A DNA stretch of 64,000 bases from Streptomyces sp. NBC_01551 (GTDB lineage Bacteria > Actinomycetota > Actinomycetes > Streptomycetales > Streptomycetaceae): assembly GCF_026339935.1 (NCBI RefSeq), contig NZ_JAPEPX010000001.1:2757001-2821000 (forward strand), read 5' to 3'. The notes under the pieces were generated by a model that made no database searches, had not been told where the DNA came from, and worked only from the letters and a program-made list of their open reading frames with translations. How positions within the stretch are numbered: the stretch's first letter is position 1; each line of letters opens with the position of its first letter. The position numbers and the translations under genes were made by a program. This document shows, piece by piece, positions 50,425 to 60,909 of the stretch.

Positions 50425-51531
50425 ATGTCCGACTTCGTACCCGGGCTCGAAGGAGTCGTCGCGTTCGAAACGGAGATCGCCGAACCGGACAAGGAAGGCG
50501 GGTCGCTCCGCTACCGCGGGGTGGACATCGAGGACCTGGTCGGGCACGTGTCCTTCGGGAACGTGTGGGGCCTGCTGGTCGACGGTGCGTTCAACCCGGG
50601 TCTGCCCGCCGCCGAGCCCTTCCCGATCCCCGTCCACTCCGGTGACATCCGCGTCGACGTGCAGTCCGCGCTCGCCATGCTCGCCCCCGTGTGGGGCCTG
50701 AAGCCGCTGCTCGACATCGACGAGCAGACCGCCCGCGACGACCTGGCGCGCGCGGCCGTGATGGCGCTGTCGTACGTCGCCCAGTCCGCCCGCGGGCAGG
50801 GCCTGCCGATGGTGCCGCAGAAGGAGATCGACAAGGCCGAGTCGGTCGTCGAGCGGTTCATGATCCGCTGGCGGGGCGAGCCGGACCCCCGGCACGTCAA
50901 GGCCGTCGACGCGTACTGGACCTCGGCCGCCGAGCACGGCATGAACGCCTCCACCTTCACCGCCCGGGTGATCGCCTCGACCGGCGCGGACGTCGCCGCC
51001 GCCCTGTCGGGCGCCGTCGGCGCCATGTCCGGGCCGCTGCACGGCGGGGCGCCGTCCCGCGTGCTCGGCATGATCGAGGAGATCGAGCGCACCGGCGACG
51101 CCGTGGCGTACGTGAAGAAGGCCCTGGACAAGGGCGAGCGGCTGATGGGCTTCGGGCACCGCGTGTACCGCGCCGAGGACCCCCGCGCCCGCGTGCTGCG
51201 GCGTACCGCCAAGGAGCTGGACGCGCCGCGCTACGAGGTGGCGGCCGCGCTGGAGAAGGCCGCGCTGGAGGAGCTGCACGCGCGCCGCCCCGACCGGGTG
51301 CTCGCGACGAACGTGGAGTTCTGGGCCGCGATCATGCTGGACTTCGCGGAGGTCCCGGCGCACATGTTCACGTCGATGTTCACCTGCGCCCGTACCGCCG
51401 GCTGGTCGGCGCACATCCTGGAGCAGAAGCGCACGGGCCGCCTGGTGCGGCCGTCGGCCCGCTACATCGGGCCGGGGGTGCGCAACCCGCGGGAGATCGC
51501 CGGTTACGACGACATCGCCGCGACGGCCTGA
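50425..51531 (+). CDS. citA: Citrate synthase 2
   Basis: Condenses oxaloacetate with acetyl-CoA (or a homologue) to citrate. 368 residues, the length of the short actinobacterial citrate synthase 2. Catalytic motifs: AAEHGMNASTFTARVIASTGAD (His near 173), GPLHGGAPSRV (near 211), LMGFGHRVYRAEDPRA (His near 250) and MLDFAEVP (Asp/Glu near 303). Such paralogues can be methylcitrate synthases; the sequence alone does not decide. GAGGAG lies 8 bp before ATG 50425. A tandem CGAGCACCCGGCCTGAG-type run (about 51532-51598) and a terminator follow. Confidence 0.93.
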   Translation: MSDFVPGLEGVVAFETEIAEPDKEGGSLRYRGVDIEDLVGHVSFGNVWGLLVDGAFNPGLPAAEPFPIPVHSGDIRVDVQSALAMLAPVWGLKPLLDIDEQTARDDLARAAVMALSYVAQSARGQGLPMVPQKEIDKAESVVERFMIRWRGEPDPRHVKAVDAYWTSAAEHGMNASTFTARVIASTGADVAAALSGAVGAMSGPLHGGAPSRVLGMIEEIERTGDAVAYVKKALDKGERLMGFGHRVYRAEDPRARVLRRTAKELDAPRYEVAAALEKAALEELHARRPDRVLATNVEFWAAIMLDFAEVPAHMFTSMFTCARTAGWSAHILEQKRTGRLVRPSARYIGPGVRNPREIAGYDDIAATA

Positions 51532-51613
51532 GCACACGGCCCGAGCACCCGGCCTGAGCACCCGGCCTGAGCACACGGCCCGAGCACTCGGCCCGAGGGC
51601 GCTGCCCGAACGC

Positions 51614-51658
51614 GCCGGAGGCGCCGCACCCCGTACAGCGGGATGCGGCGCCTCCGGC
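51614..51658. terminator. Bidirectional terminator hairpin between citrate synthase and the TetR gene
   Basis: GCCGGAGGCGCCGCA (51614-51628) and its exact inverse (51644-51658) form a 15-bp stem, extended inward by CCC / GGG pairing. It lies between convergent genes. Confidence 0.75.
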
Positions 51659-51677
51659 GTTCCGGGCGTGCGCGGTG

Positions 51678-52310
51678 TCAGCCCAGGGCGGCGTCCAGGA
51701 TGCGCGACCACTGGGCGACGACGCGGGCGCGGCGGGCGGTGTCGTCGGTGAGGACATTGGCCAGGCCGAGGCCGCGGGCCATGTCCAGGAGGCCCTGGAC
51801 GGTCTCCCGTACGCCCGGTACCGACTCGTCCGCGCCGAGGAGTTCCACGGCGATGCGGTGGGTCTCGCGGCCGACGCGGGCTTCGAGTTCGGTGACCTGG
51901 GGGCGCAGCTGGTCCTCGTTGGAGGCGGCCACCCACAGTTGCAGGGCGGCGCGGAAGAGGGTGCCGGTGTAGAGGTCGACCAGGGCCTCGACGACCGCCG
52001 GACGCGGCACGGGCCCCGCGTGGAAGAGCTCGCGCAGGGCGGCGGAGCGTTCCTCGGCCACGTAGGCGACGGCGGCGGTGAAGAGGTCCTCGCGGGTCGG
52101 GAAGTGGTACTGGGCGGCCCCGCGCGAGACGCCGGCGCGCTCGGCGACGACGGCGACGGTGGAGCCGGCCCAGCCCTGTTCGGCGAGGCAGGAGACGGCC
52201 GCTTCCAGGAGGTGGCGGCGGGTGACCCGGCTGCGCGCCTGCTTGGGGCCGGCGGCGGCCTTGGGGACGTGCTCGGTCCCGGGGTCGCTCTCGGTCCCGG
52301 TGTCGCTCAC
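51678..52310 (-). CDS. TetR-family transcriptional regulator
   Basis: About 210 residues. The N-terminal helix-turn-helix is in RSRVTRRHLLEAAVSCLAEQGWAGSTVAVVAERAGVSRGAAQYHFPTREDLFTAAVAYVAEE, typical of TetR; the rest is an all-helical ligand domain. GTG 52310 overlaps the stop of the preceding hydratase gene as GTGA; ATG 52319 is possible. As last gene of the carboxylase operon it is the natural candidate for an acyl-CoA-responsive repressor of that operon, possibly at 60613-60635. Whether it also recognises the CTGACGG motif cannot be told. Confidence 0.88.
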   Translation of the reverse strand: MSDTGTESDPGTEHVPKAAAGPKQARSRVTRRHLLEAAVSCLAEQGWAGSTVAVVAERAGVSRGAAQYHFPTREDLFTAAVAYVAEERSAALRELFHAGPVPRPAVVEALVDLYTGTLFRAALQLWVAASNEDQLRPQVTELEARVGRETHRIAVELLGADESVPGVRETVQGLLDMARGLGLANVLTDDTARRARVVAQWSRILDAALG

Positions 52311-53044
52311 AGCGCCCATGACGGATCCCGGCGCTCGAAGCGGGCGCTGATGCCCTCGCGGGCCTCGTCGGAGGCGAAGTGGCGGGCGGAAAGCTCCGTG
52401 AGGGCGGCGCCGTCCCGGTCGAGGGCGGCCCGTACGGGGGCGGTGACCAGGCGCTTGGTCTCGGTGAGGGCGCGCGGGCCGGCCTTGCGCAGGCCGGCGA
52501 GGACGGGGGCGAGGGCCTTGTCCACGTCCTCGCCGTGCAGGGTGAGCAGCCCGATGCGTTCGGCCTCGGCCGCGTCGAAGGACTCAGCGGTCAGGAAGTA
52601 CCGGGCGGCGGCGCGCGGGTCCAGGCGGGGCAGCAGCGGCGCGGAGATGACGGCCGGGACGACGCCGAGGTGGGTCTCGGTGAAGGCGTACGTGGACCGC
52701 GGCCCGGCGGCGGCGATGTCGCAGGCGCCGAGCAGGCCGAGGCCGCCCGCGCGGACGTGCCCGGTGACGCGGGCGACGACCGGCTTGGGCAGCTCGGCGA
52801 TCTCCCGGAGCAGGGCCAGGAAGTCGGCGGGGTCGCAGGGCGTCTTGAGGTCGGCCCCGGCGCAGAAGGTGTTGCCGGTGTGGGTGAGGACGACCGCCCG
52901 CACGGCCGGGTCCGCGCCCGCCGCGGCGAGGGCCGCGCGCAGTTCGCCGACCAGGGCCGCGGACAGTGCGTTGCGGTTGGCCGGGGAGTCCAGCGTGAGG
53001 GTGGTGACGCCGTGCGTGAACGCTGCGCCGACGAGGGGGGACAT
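52307..53044 (-). CDS. Enoyl-CoA hydratase, methylglutaconyl-CoA hydratase-like (LiuC/AtuE type)
   Basis: A 245-residue crotonase. The first oxyanion segment is GNTFCAGADLKTP, the second RVTGHVRAGGLGLLGACDIAAAG. The catalytic region is YAFTETHLGVVPAVISAPLLPRL; the Glu of FTExxLGVxPAVISP and the second acidic site are as in 3-methylglutaconyl-CoA and isohexenylglutaconyl-CoA hydratases. It thus fits the step after a biotin-dependent carboxylase. GGAGGAG precedes ATG 53044. Overlaps the TetR gene. Confidence 0.88.
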   Translation of the reverse strand: MSPLVGAAFTHGVTTLTLDSPANRNALSAALVGELRAALAAAGADPAVRAVVLTHTGNTFCAGADLKTPCDPADFLALLREIAELPKPVVARVTGHVRAGGLGLLGACDIAAAGPRSTYAFTETHLGVVPAVISAPLLPRLDPRAAARYFLTAESFDAAEAERIGLLTLHGEDVDKALAPVLAGLRKAGPRALTETKRLVTAPVRAALDRDGAALTELSARHFASDEAREGISARFERRDPSWAL

Positions 53045-53123
53045 GCCGTTCTCCTCCGGAGGTTGTGCGGGTGACGCGGATCGTGCGGGGCCGCCCCGCC
53101 GGCCGGACGGCCGACCGGGCCGC

Positions 53124-53155
53124 CCGGTCCGGTACGGCCCGTCGTGCCGGACCGG
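53124..53155. terminator. Hairpin inside the carboxylase operon
   Basis: CCGGTCCGGTAC (53124-53135) pairs with GTGCCGGACCGG (53144-53155), 12 bp with one G-T pair and an 8-nt loop. It lies in the 131-bp gap between the dehydrogenase and hydratase genes, the only long gap of the operon. Partial termination or processing here would lower expression of the last two genes. Confidence 0.55.
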
Positions 53156-53175
53156 GGGCCCCGGGGGTACCCGTC

Positions 53176-54348
53176 CTAGTAGGACTTGGGGAGGCCCAGG
53201 GTCTGGTGCGAGACGAAGTTGAGGATCATCTCGCGGCTGACGGGGGCGATGCGGGCCACCCGCGACGCGGTGACGAGGGACGCCAGGCCGTATTCGCGGG
53301 TGAGGCCGTTGCCGCCCAGCGTGTGGACGGACTGGTCCACCGCCTTCACGCAGGCCTCGGCGGCAGCGTACTTGGCCATGTTCGCGGCCTCGCCCGCACC
53401 CATGTCGTCGCCGGCGTCGTAGAGGTGGGCGGCCTTCCGCATCATCAGGCGGGCGAGTTCCAGCTCGATGTGGGCGGCGGCGAGGGGGTGGGCGATGGCC
53501 TGGTGGGCGCCGATGGCCTCCTTCCACACCTGGCGGGTCTTGGCGTAGTCGACGGCCTTGGCGAGGGCGTAGCGGCCCATGCCGATGGCGAAGGCGGCGG
53601 TCATGATGCGCTCGGGGTTGAGTCCGGCGAACAGCTGGAGCAGCCCGGCGTCCTCGTCGCCGACCAGCGCGTCGGCGGGCAGCCGGACCTCGTCGAGGAC
53701 GAGCTCGAACTGCTTCTCCGCCGCCTGGAGTTCCATGTCGATGACGGAGCGGGAGAAGCCGGGGGTGTCGCGGGGGACGATGAACAGGCAGGGCTTCAGG
53801 CTGCCGGTCCTCGCGTCTTCGGTGCGGCCGACGATGAGGGTGGCGTCGGCGATGTCCACGCCGGAGATGAAGACCTTGCGGCCGGTGAGCACCCATTCCT
53901 CGCCGTCGCGGCGGGCGGTGGTGGTGATGCGGTGCGAGTTGGAGCCGGCGTCGGGTTCGGTGATGCCGAAGGCCATGGTGCGGCTGCCGTCGGCGAGGCC
54001 GGGGAGCCAGGCCCGCTTCTGGGCGTCGGTGCCGAAGCGCGCGATGACCGTGCCGCAGATGGCGGGCGAGACGACCATCATGAGCAGCGGGCAGCCGGCC
54101 GCGCCCAGTTCTTCGAGGACGATGGAGAGTTCGGAGATGCCGCCGCCTCCGCCGCCGTACTCCTCGGGGAGGTTGATGCCGAGGTAGCCGAGTTTCGCGG
54201 CGTCCGCCCACAGTTCGTCGGGGTGGCCGCCTTCGCGGGCGACGCGGGTGAGGTAGTCGCGGCCGTAGCGCTGCCCGAGGGCGGCGACGGCGGCGCGCAA
54301 GGCCTTGTGCTCTTCGGTCTCGACGGTGGTGGCGGTGGCGGGGCTCAT
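53176..54348 (-). CDS. Acyl-CoA dehydrogenase (citronellyl-CoA / isovaleryl-CoA type)
   Basis: 390 residues. Signatures: MAFGITEPDAGSNSHRITTTARRDGEEWVLTGRKVFISGVDIADATLIVGRT (near 127-178), the helical C domain with ERIMTAAFAIGMGRYALAKAVDYAKTRQVWKEAIGAHQAIAHPLA, and HTLGGNGLTREYGLASLVTASRVARIAPVSREMILNFVSHQTLGLP. Within a carboxylase/hydratase operon, a branched acyl-CoA such as isovaleryl- or citronellyl-CoA is the likely substrate class. ATG 54348 overlaps the stop of the biotin carboxylase gene as ATGA. Confidence 0.9.
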   Translation of the reverse strand: MSPATATTVETEEHKALRAAVAALGQRYGRDYLTRVAREGGHPDELWADAAKLGYLGINLPEEYGGGGGGISELSIVLEELGAAGCPLLMMVVSPAICGTVIARFGTDAQKRAWLPGLADGSRTMAFGITEPDAGSNSHRITTTARRDGEEWVLTGRKVFISGVDIADATLIVGRTEDARTGSLKPCLFIVPRDTPGFSRSVIDMELQAAEKQFELVLDEVRLPADALVGDEDAGLLQLFAGLNPERIMTAAFAIGMGRYALAKAVDYAKTRQVWKEAIGAHQAIAHPLAAAHIELELARLMMRKAAHLYDAGDDMGAGEAANMAKYAAAEACVKAVDQSVHTLGGNGLTREYGLASLVTASRVARIAPVSREMILNFVSHQTLGLPKSY

Positions 54349-56291
54349 GACAGCGGTTCCTCCTGGACTACGGCGAGCAGGGCGCCGAATTCGACCTGGC
54401 GGCCGGTGGTGGCGTGGAGCGCGGTGAGCGTGCCGGAGGCGGGCGAGACGATGCGGTGCTCCATCTTCATGGCCTCCAGCCAGAGCAGGGGCTGCCCGGC
54501 GGTGACGGGGCTGCCGGGAGCGAGGCCCTCGGCGACGCGGACGACGGTGCCGGGCATGGGGGCGAGCAGCGAGCCGGGTTCGGTGCGGTCCTGGGGGTCG
54601 GCGAACCGGGGCACCCGGGTCAGGGTGTGCGCGCCGAGCGCAGAGTCGACGTGGACCTGGGGGCTGTTCGATTTGCGTTTCACGTGGAACATCCGCCGGA
54701 TCCCGTCGACTTCGAGGGTGACGAGGCCTGGTTCGGCGGCCAGGACCCGGACGCCGGGCTGGTCGACGGGGGCCGGGAGGCCGCCGCGGGTGTGGTGGTA
54801 GCGGATCTCGTACGTGCTCTCGCCGGCCCGGTACGAGCGACTCTGCGGCTGGGAGGGCACGTTGCGCCAGCCGCCGAGGCGGGCGGCGAGCGGCGCGTCC
54901 GGGGCCGGGGCGGCGTCGGCGAGGGCGGCGGCGAGCGCGGCGAGGCTCAGTGCGCGGGCGGCGTCCGGGGTGTCCTCGGTGAGGGCGGCCAGGTGGCGGT
55001 CGTAAAAGCCGGTGTCGAGGCGTCCGGCAGCGAACTCGGGGTGGCGCAGGGAGCGTACGAGGAGTTCGCGGTTGGTGGTCAGCCCGTGGATCCGGGCTTC
55101 GGCGAGGGCCCGGGCGAGGGCGCGGACGGCCTCGGCGCGGGTGGGGGCGTGGGCGATGACCTTGGCGAGCATGGGGTCGTAGTGGATGCCGACGGTGTCC
55201 CCGTCGGTGAAGCCGGTGTCCACGCGGACCCGGCCGGGGACGGAGAGGGTGTCCAGGACGCCGGTCTGCGGCCGCCAGTCCCGCGCGGGATCCTCGGCGT
55301 AGAGGCGGGCCTCGACGGCGTGGCCGCTCGGCTCGGGCGGCGTCGGGGGCAGCGCCCCGCCCTCGGCGACGCGCAGCTGGAGCGCGACGAGGTCGAGGCC
55401 GAAGACGGCCTCGGTGACGGGGTGTTCGACCTGGAGGCGGGTGTTCATCTCCAGGAAGTACGGGCGGCCGTCGGCGGTGACGAGGAACTCGACGGTGCCG
55501 GCGCCCCGGTAGGAGACGGCGCGGGCGGCGGCCGCGGCGGCCTGGTGGAGGCTCTCGCGCAGGGCATCGGGGAGGCCGGGCGCCGGGGCCTCCTCGATGA
55601 CCTTCTGGTGGCGCCTCTGGAGGGAGCAGTCCCGGGTTCCGAGCGCCCAGACGGTGCCGCGGGCGTCGGCGAGGACCTGCACCTCGACGTGGCGGCCGCG
55701 CTCGACGTAGGGCTCGGCGAAGACCTCGCCGTCGCCGAACGCGGAGCGGGCCTCGGCGCGGGCGCCCTCCAGCTCCTCCTTCAGGCGGTCGAGGTCGCGC
55801 ACGACGCGCATCCCGCGGCCGCCTCCGCCCGCGGCTGCCTTCAGGAGCAGCGGCAGGTCCGCGGCGGTGGCCGTGGCCGGGTCGACGGGGTCGAGAAGCG
55901 GCACCCCGGCGGCGCGCATGAGCTCCTTGGCCCGGGTCTTGGAGGCCATGGCCTCGATGGCCTCGGGCGGCGGGCCGATCCAGGTCAGTCCGGCGTCCTC
56001 GACGGCGCGGGCGAAGTCGGCGTTCTCGGAGAGGAACCCGTAGCCGGGGTGGACGGCGTCGGCGCCCGCCGCGAGGGCGGCCTTGATGATCAGGTCGCCG
56101 CGCAGGTAGGTGTCGGCGGGGGCCGCGCCGGGCAGGCGTACGGCCGCGTCGGCGTCCCGTACGTGCAGGGCGTCGGCGTCCGGGTCGGAGTGGACGGCGA
56201 CCGTGGCGAGGCCGAGGGCCCGGGCGGTACGGAAGATCCGTACGGCGATCTCGCTGCGGTTGGCGACCAGGAGGGAGGTCAGGTTCGTCAT
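54345..56291 (-). CDS. Acyl-CoA carboxylase alpha subunit (biotin carboxylase plus biotin carrier)
   Basis: 648 residues. Biotin carboxylase covers 1-445: LLVANRSEIAVRIFRTARALG, HPGYGFLSENADFARAV, glycine loop AAAGGGGRGMRVV, EMNTRLQVEHPVTEAVFGLDLV. A linker domain follows, then a biotin carrier domain near 570-645 with APMPGTVVRVAEG and the biotinylated Lys in LEAMKMEHRI. Uses ATP and bicarbonate to carboxylate biotin for the partner carboxyltransferase. ATG 56291 matches the family start; GTG 56303 would give a GTGA overlap with the upstream gene. Likely methylcrotonyl-, geranyl- or propionyl-CoA carboxylase, judged from context. Confidence 0.93.
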   Translation of the reverse strand: MTNLTSLLVANRSEIAVRIFRTARALGLATVAVHSDPDADALHVRDADAAVRLPGAAPADTYLRGDLIIKAALAAGADAVHPGYGFLSENADFARAVEDAGLTWIGPPPEAIEAMASKTRAKELMRAAGVPLLDPVDPATATAADLPLLLKAAAGGGGRGMRVVRDLDRLKEELEGARAEARSAFGDGEVFAEPYVERGRHVEVQVLADARGTVWALGTRDCSLQRRHQKVIEEAPAPGLPDALRESLHQAAAAAARAVSYRGAGTVEFLVTADGRPYFLEMNTRLQVEHPVTEAVFGLDLVALQLRVAEGGALPPTPPEPSGHAVEARLYAEDPARDWRPQTGVLDTLSVPGRVRVDTGFTDGDTVGIHYDPMLAKVIAHAPTRAEAVRALARALAEARIHGLTTNRELLVRSLRHPEFAAGRLDTGFYDRHLAALTEDTPDAARALSLAALAAALADAAPAPDAPLAARLGGWRNVPSQPQSRSYRAGESTYEIRYHHTRGGLPAPVDQPGVRVLAAEPGLVTLEVDGIRRMFHVKRKSNSPQVHVDSALGAHTLTRVPRFADPQDRTEPGSLLAPMPGTVVRVAEGLAPGSPVTAGQPLLWLEAMKMEHRIVSPASGTLTALHATTGRQVEFGALLAVVQEEPLS

Positions 56292-56299
56292 GTGCGGGC

Positions 56300-57894
56300 T
56301 CACATCCGGAAGACGCCGAAGCCGCCACGGGCGCCCTCGACGGGGGCGTTGTGGACGGCCGACAGGCACAGGCCGAGGACGGTACGGGTGTCGCGCGGGT
56401 CGATGACGCCGTCGTCGTAGAGCCGCCCGGACAGGAACATCGGCAGGGACTCGGACTCGATCTGCGCCTCGACGAAGGCGCGCATCCCGGCGTCGGCCTC
56501 CTCGTCGTAGGGCAGCCCCTTCGCCTCGGCGGACTGGCGGGCCACGATGGAGAGCACGCCGGCGAGCTGCTGGGGACCCATGACGGCGGACTTGGCGCTG
56601 GGCCAGGCGAACAGGAACCGGGGCTCGTAGGCGCGGCCGCACATGCCGTAGTGGCCGGCGCCGTAGGAGGCTCCGACGAGGACGGACAGGTGCGGGACGC
56701 GGGAGTTGGAGACCGCGTTGATCATCATCGAGCCGTGCTTGATGATGCCGCCCTGCTCGTACTCCTTGCCGACCATGTAGCCGGTGGTGTTGTGGAGGAA
56801 CAGGAGTGGGATGTCTCGCTGGTTGGCCAGCTGGATGAACTGGGCGGCCTTCTGCGACTCGGCGCTGAAGAGCACCCCTTGGGCGTTGGCGAGGATGCCG
56901 ATCGGGTAGCCGTGGAGGGTGGCCCAGCCGGTGACGAGGCTGGTGCCGTAGAGGGGCTTGAACTCGTCGAAGTCGGAGGCGTCGACGAGGCGGGCGATGA
57001 CCTCGCGGGGGTCGAAGGGCGTCTTGAGGTCGGCCGGGACGATGCCGAGGAGTTCCTCTGGGTCGTACGTCGGCTCCTCGGCGGGCTGCGGATCGGGCCG
57101 CGGCTTGCGGTGGTTGAGGCGGGCGACGACGCGGCGGGCCTGGCGGATGGCGTCGTACTCGTCGAGGGCGTAGTAGTCGGCGAGGCCGGAGGTGCGGGCG
57201 TGCATGTCGGCTCCGCCGAGGGACTCGTCGTCGCTCTCCTCCCCGGTGGCCATCTTGACGAGCGGCGGACCGCCGAGGAACACCTTGGAGCGGTCCTTGA
57301 TCATGATGGTGTGGTCGGACATCCCCGGGATGTACGCGCCTCCGGCGGTGGAGTTGCCGAAGACGACGGCGACGGTGGGGATCCCGGCGGCGGACAGCCG
57401 CGTCAGGTCGCGGAAGATCGCGCCGCCCGGGATGAAGATCTCCTTCTGGGAGGGGAGATCGGCGCCGCCGGACTCGACGAGGCTGATGCAGGGGAGCCGG
57501 TTCTGGCGGGCGATCTCGTTGGCCCGCAGGGCCTTCTTGAGGGTCCAGGGGTTGGAGGCGCCGCCGCGGACGGTGGGGTCGTTGGCGGTGACCAGGCACT
57601 CGACGCCCTCGACGGTGCCGATGCCGGTGACGGTGGACGCGCCGACGGGGTACTCGCTGCCCCAGGCGGCGAGCGGGGACAGCTCCAGGAACGGGGTGTC
57701 CGGGTCGAGCAGCAGCTCGACCCGCTCGCGGGCCAGGAGCTTGCCGCGGGTGCGGTGACGGGCGGTGTACTTCTCGCCGCCGCCGGCGAGGGCCTTGTCG
57801 TGTTCGGCGGCGAGCTCACCGAGCCGTTCGAGCGCGGCGGCGCGGGCCGCAGCGTACTCGGGGGCGAGGGGGTCGACGGCGGTGCCGAGACGGG

Positions 57895-57898
<4 letters not shown>
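56300..57898 (-). CDS. Acyl-CoA carboxylase beta subunit (carboxyltransferase)
   Basis: 532 residues with the two crotonase-like halves of biotin-dependent carboxyltransferases. N half: GKLLARERVELLLDPDTPFLELSPLAAWGSEYPVGASTVTGIGTVEG, AGIPTVAVVFGNSTAGGAYIPGMSDHTIMI. C half: IGILANAQGVLFSAESQKAAQFIQLANQRDIPLLFLHNTTGYMVGKEYEQGGIIKHGSMMINAV and SYGAGHYGMCGRAYEPRFLFAWPSAKSAVMG. The GYMVGKEYEQGGIIKHG segment is characteristic of methylcrotonyl-/geranyl-CoA carboxylase beta subunits rather than propionyl-CoA ones. GTG 57898 overlaps the AtuA-like stop (GTGA). Confidence 0.93.
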
Positions 57899-59759
<1,861 letters not shown>

Positions 59760-59763
<4 letters not shown>

Positions 59764-60560
59764 CGCGAGGCCACCGGGGCGCGGCCGGGGCCCGCCGGGC
59801 CCGCGAAGGCCTGGGCGATGTCCAGCCAGCGGTCCGCCTCCGGGCCGGTGGCCGTCAAGGCCAGGTCGGCGCGGTGGGCCCGCTGGGTCACCAGCAGGCA
59901 GAAGTCGAGCGCGGGGCCGGTGACCCGCTCGGCCGCGTCCGCCGGGCCGTGGGTCCACGTCCCGCTCCCGTCGGGGGCGACCAGCTCGACCCGGAATTCG
60001 GCGGCGGGCGCCGGCAGGCCCCGTACCGCGTAGGCGTAGTCCCGGGCCCGTACCCCGATCCGCGCCACGTGCCGCAGCCGGGCCGTGGGCGTACGGCGCA
60101 CCCCGAGCGCGTCGGCGACGTCCTGGCCGTGCGCCCAGGTCTCCATCAGCCGGGCGCTGGCCATCGACGCGGCCTTCATCGGCGGTCCGTACCAGGGGAA
60201 GCGGATGTCGGGCGAGGCGACGGCGAGCGCCGCGTCGAGGTCGGTACGGGTGTCCCGCCAGCGGTTCAGCAGCTCGGCGGGCGCCAACAGCGCGCCCTCG
60301 GCGGCGCCTTCGTCGACGAAGCTCTCGGGCGCGGCGACGGCCTCCTCGACCATCCGCCCGAACCCGCCGGGATCGGTGAGCGAGAGCAGCGCGGCCCGGT
60401 CGGTCCAGTGCAGGTGGGCGATCTGGTGGGCGATGCTCCACCCGGGCGCGGGCGTGGGTTCGGCCCAGCCGGGCGCGGGCAACTCCCGTACCAGCTCTTC
60501 GAGTTCCCGCCCCTCCTCCCGAAGATCGGCGAAGACGGCGACGGCGGACGGATCGGGCAC
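59760..60560 (-). CDS. TIGR03084-type DinB-like metal-binding protein
   Basis: 266 residues, four-helix DinB/MDMPI-like fold. Key segments: APGWSIAHQIAHLHWTDRAALLSL (His residues near 44 and 48), FPWYGPPMKAASMASARLMETWAHGQDVADALG (His near 146), which would bind a metal, and a C-terminal SCP2-like region (GSGTWTHGPADAAERVTGPALDFCLLV). Often found next to AtuA-like genes in actinomycetes, consistent with its place here as first gene of the operon. GTG 60560 follows AAGGGGAG; a longer frame to 60614 lacks support. Confidence 0.82.
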
Positions 60561-60612
60561 GGTGCGCTCCCCTTCTCGGCGTGAGGGGAACACTGGCAGC
60601 CCGACCCAAAAC

Positions 60613-60635
60613 AATCAAGCATGCTTGCATGATTT
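60613..60635. promoter_or_regulatory. TetR-type operator candidate around CAAGCATGCTTG
   Basis: A perfect 12-bp palindrome CAAGCATGCTTG (60616-60627) is overlapped by a second partial copy (GCATGATT), giving outer AATCA / TGATT symmetry over 22 bp. It lies 55 bp before the first gene of the operon on the minus strand. The TetR protein encoded at the end of that operon is the obvious candidate to bind it. Confidence 0.6.
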
Positions 60636-60660
60636 GGCGCGGAGTCATCCAGACGTCGGC

Positions 60661-60694
60661 TGCCGCGCCTGGCGCGATCGCGCCAGGCGCGGCA
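60661..60694. repeat. 34-bp perfect palindrome
   Basis: TGCCGCGCCTGGCGCGA followed immediately by its exact inverse, with no spacer, centred on GATC. It is 34 bp from the CAAGCATGCTTG site in the same promoter region. A spacer-free palindrome of this length is unusual for a terminator and may be an operator or cruciform-forming site. Confidence 0.75.
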
Positions 60695-60909
60695 ACGGCC
60701 CAGAACGGCAAGGAAATTGACGGACACGCCGCCACCGGCAGGCCCGGGCCCGCCGCGCCCGGCCCGCACGGCGGGGGCGATTTCAGCCGTACGTCGGAAA
60801 ACCGCGAAAACGTCGCCGATGTCGCGCCGATACTGAATGCTCCGCTCCGGGCCCAGAGCGCGCACACGTTCGTGTCACCCGACGAATTCGACGCAGAGGA
60901 TGAACTGAC

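Larger units (their letters stand above)
60561..60909. other. Divergent promoter region of the carboxylase operon and the CocE-type gene
   Basis: 349 bp with no supported gene. It holds a CAAGCATGCTTG operator-like site and a 34-bp perfect palindrome. AT-richer stretches (about 60606-60636, 60778-60835, 60881-60903) are probably promoters. Confidence 0.6.

Noticed and set aside
60613..60635. KstR2-type steroid-catabolism operator
   Set aside because: The KstR2 motif needs CAAG-N2-CTTG; here the half-sites are separated by four bases, and no HIP-degradation genes are adjacent.
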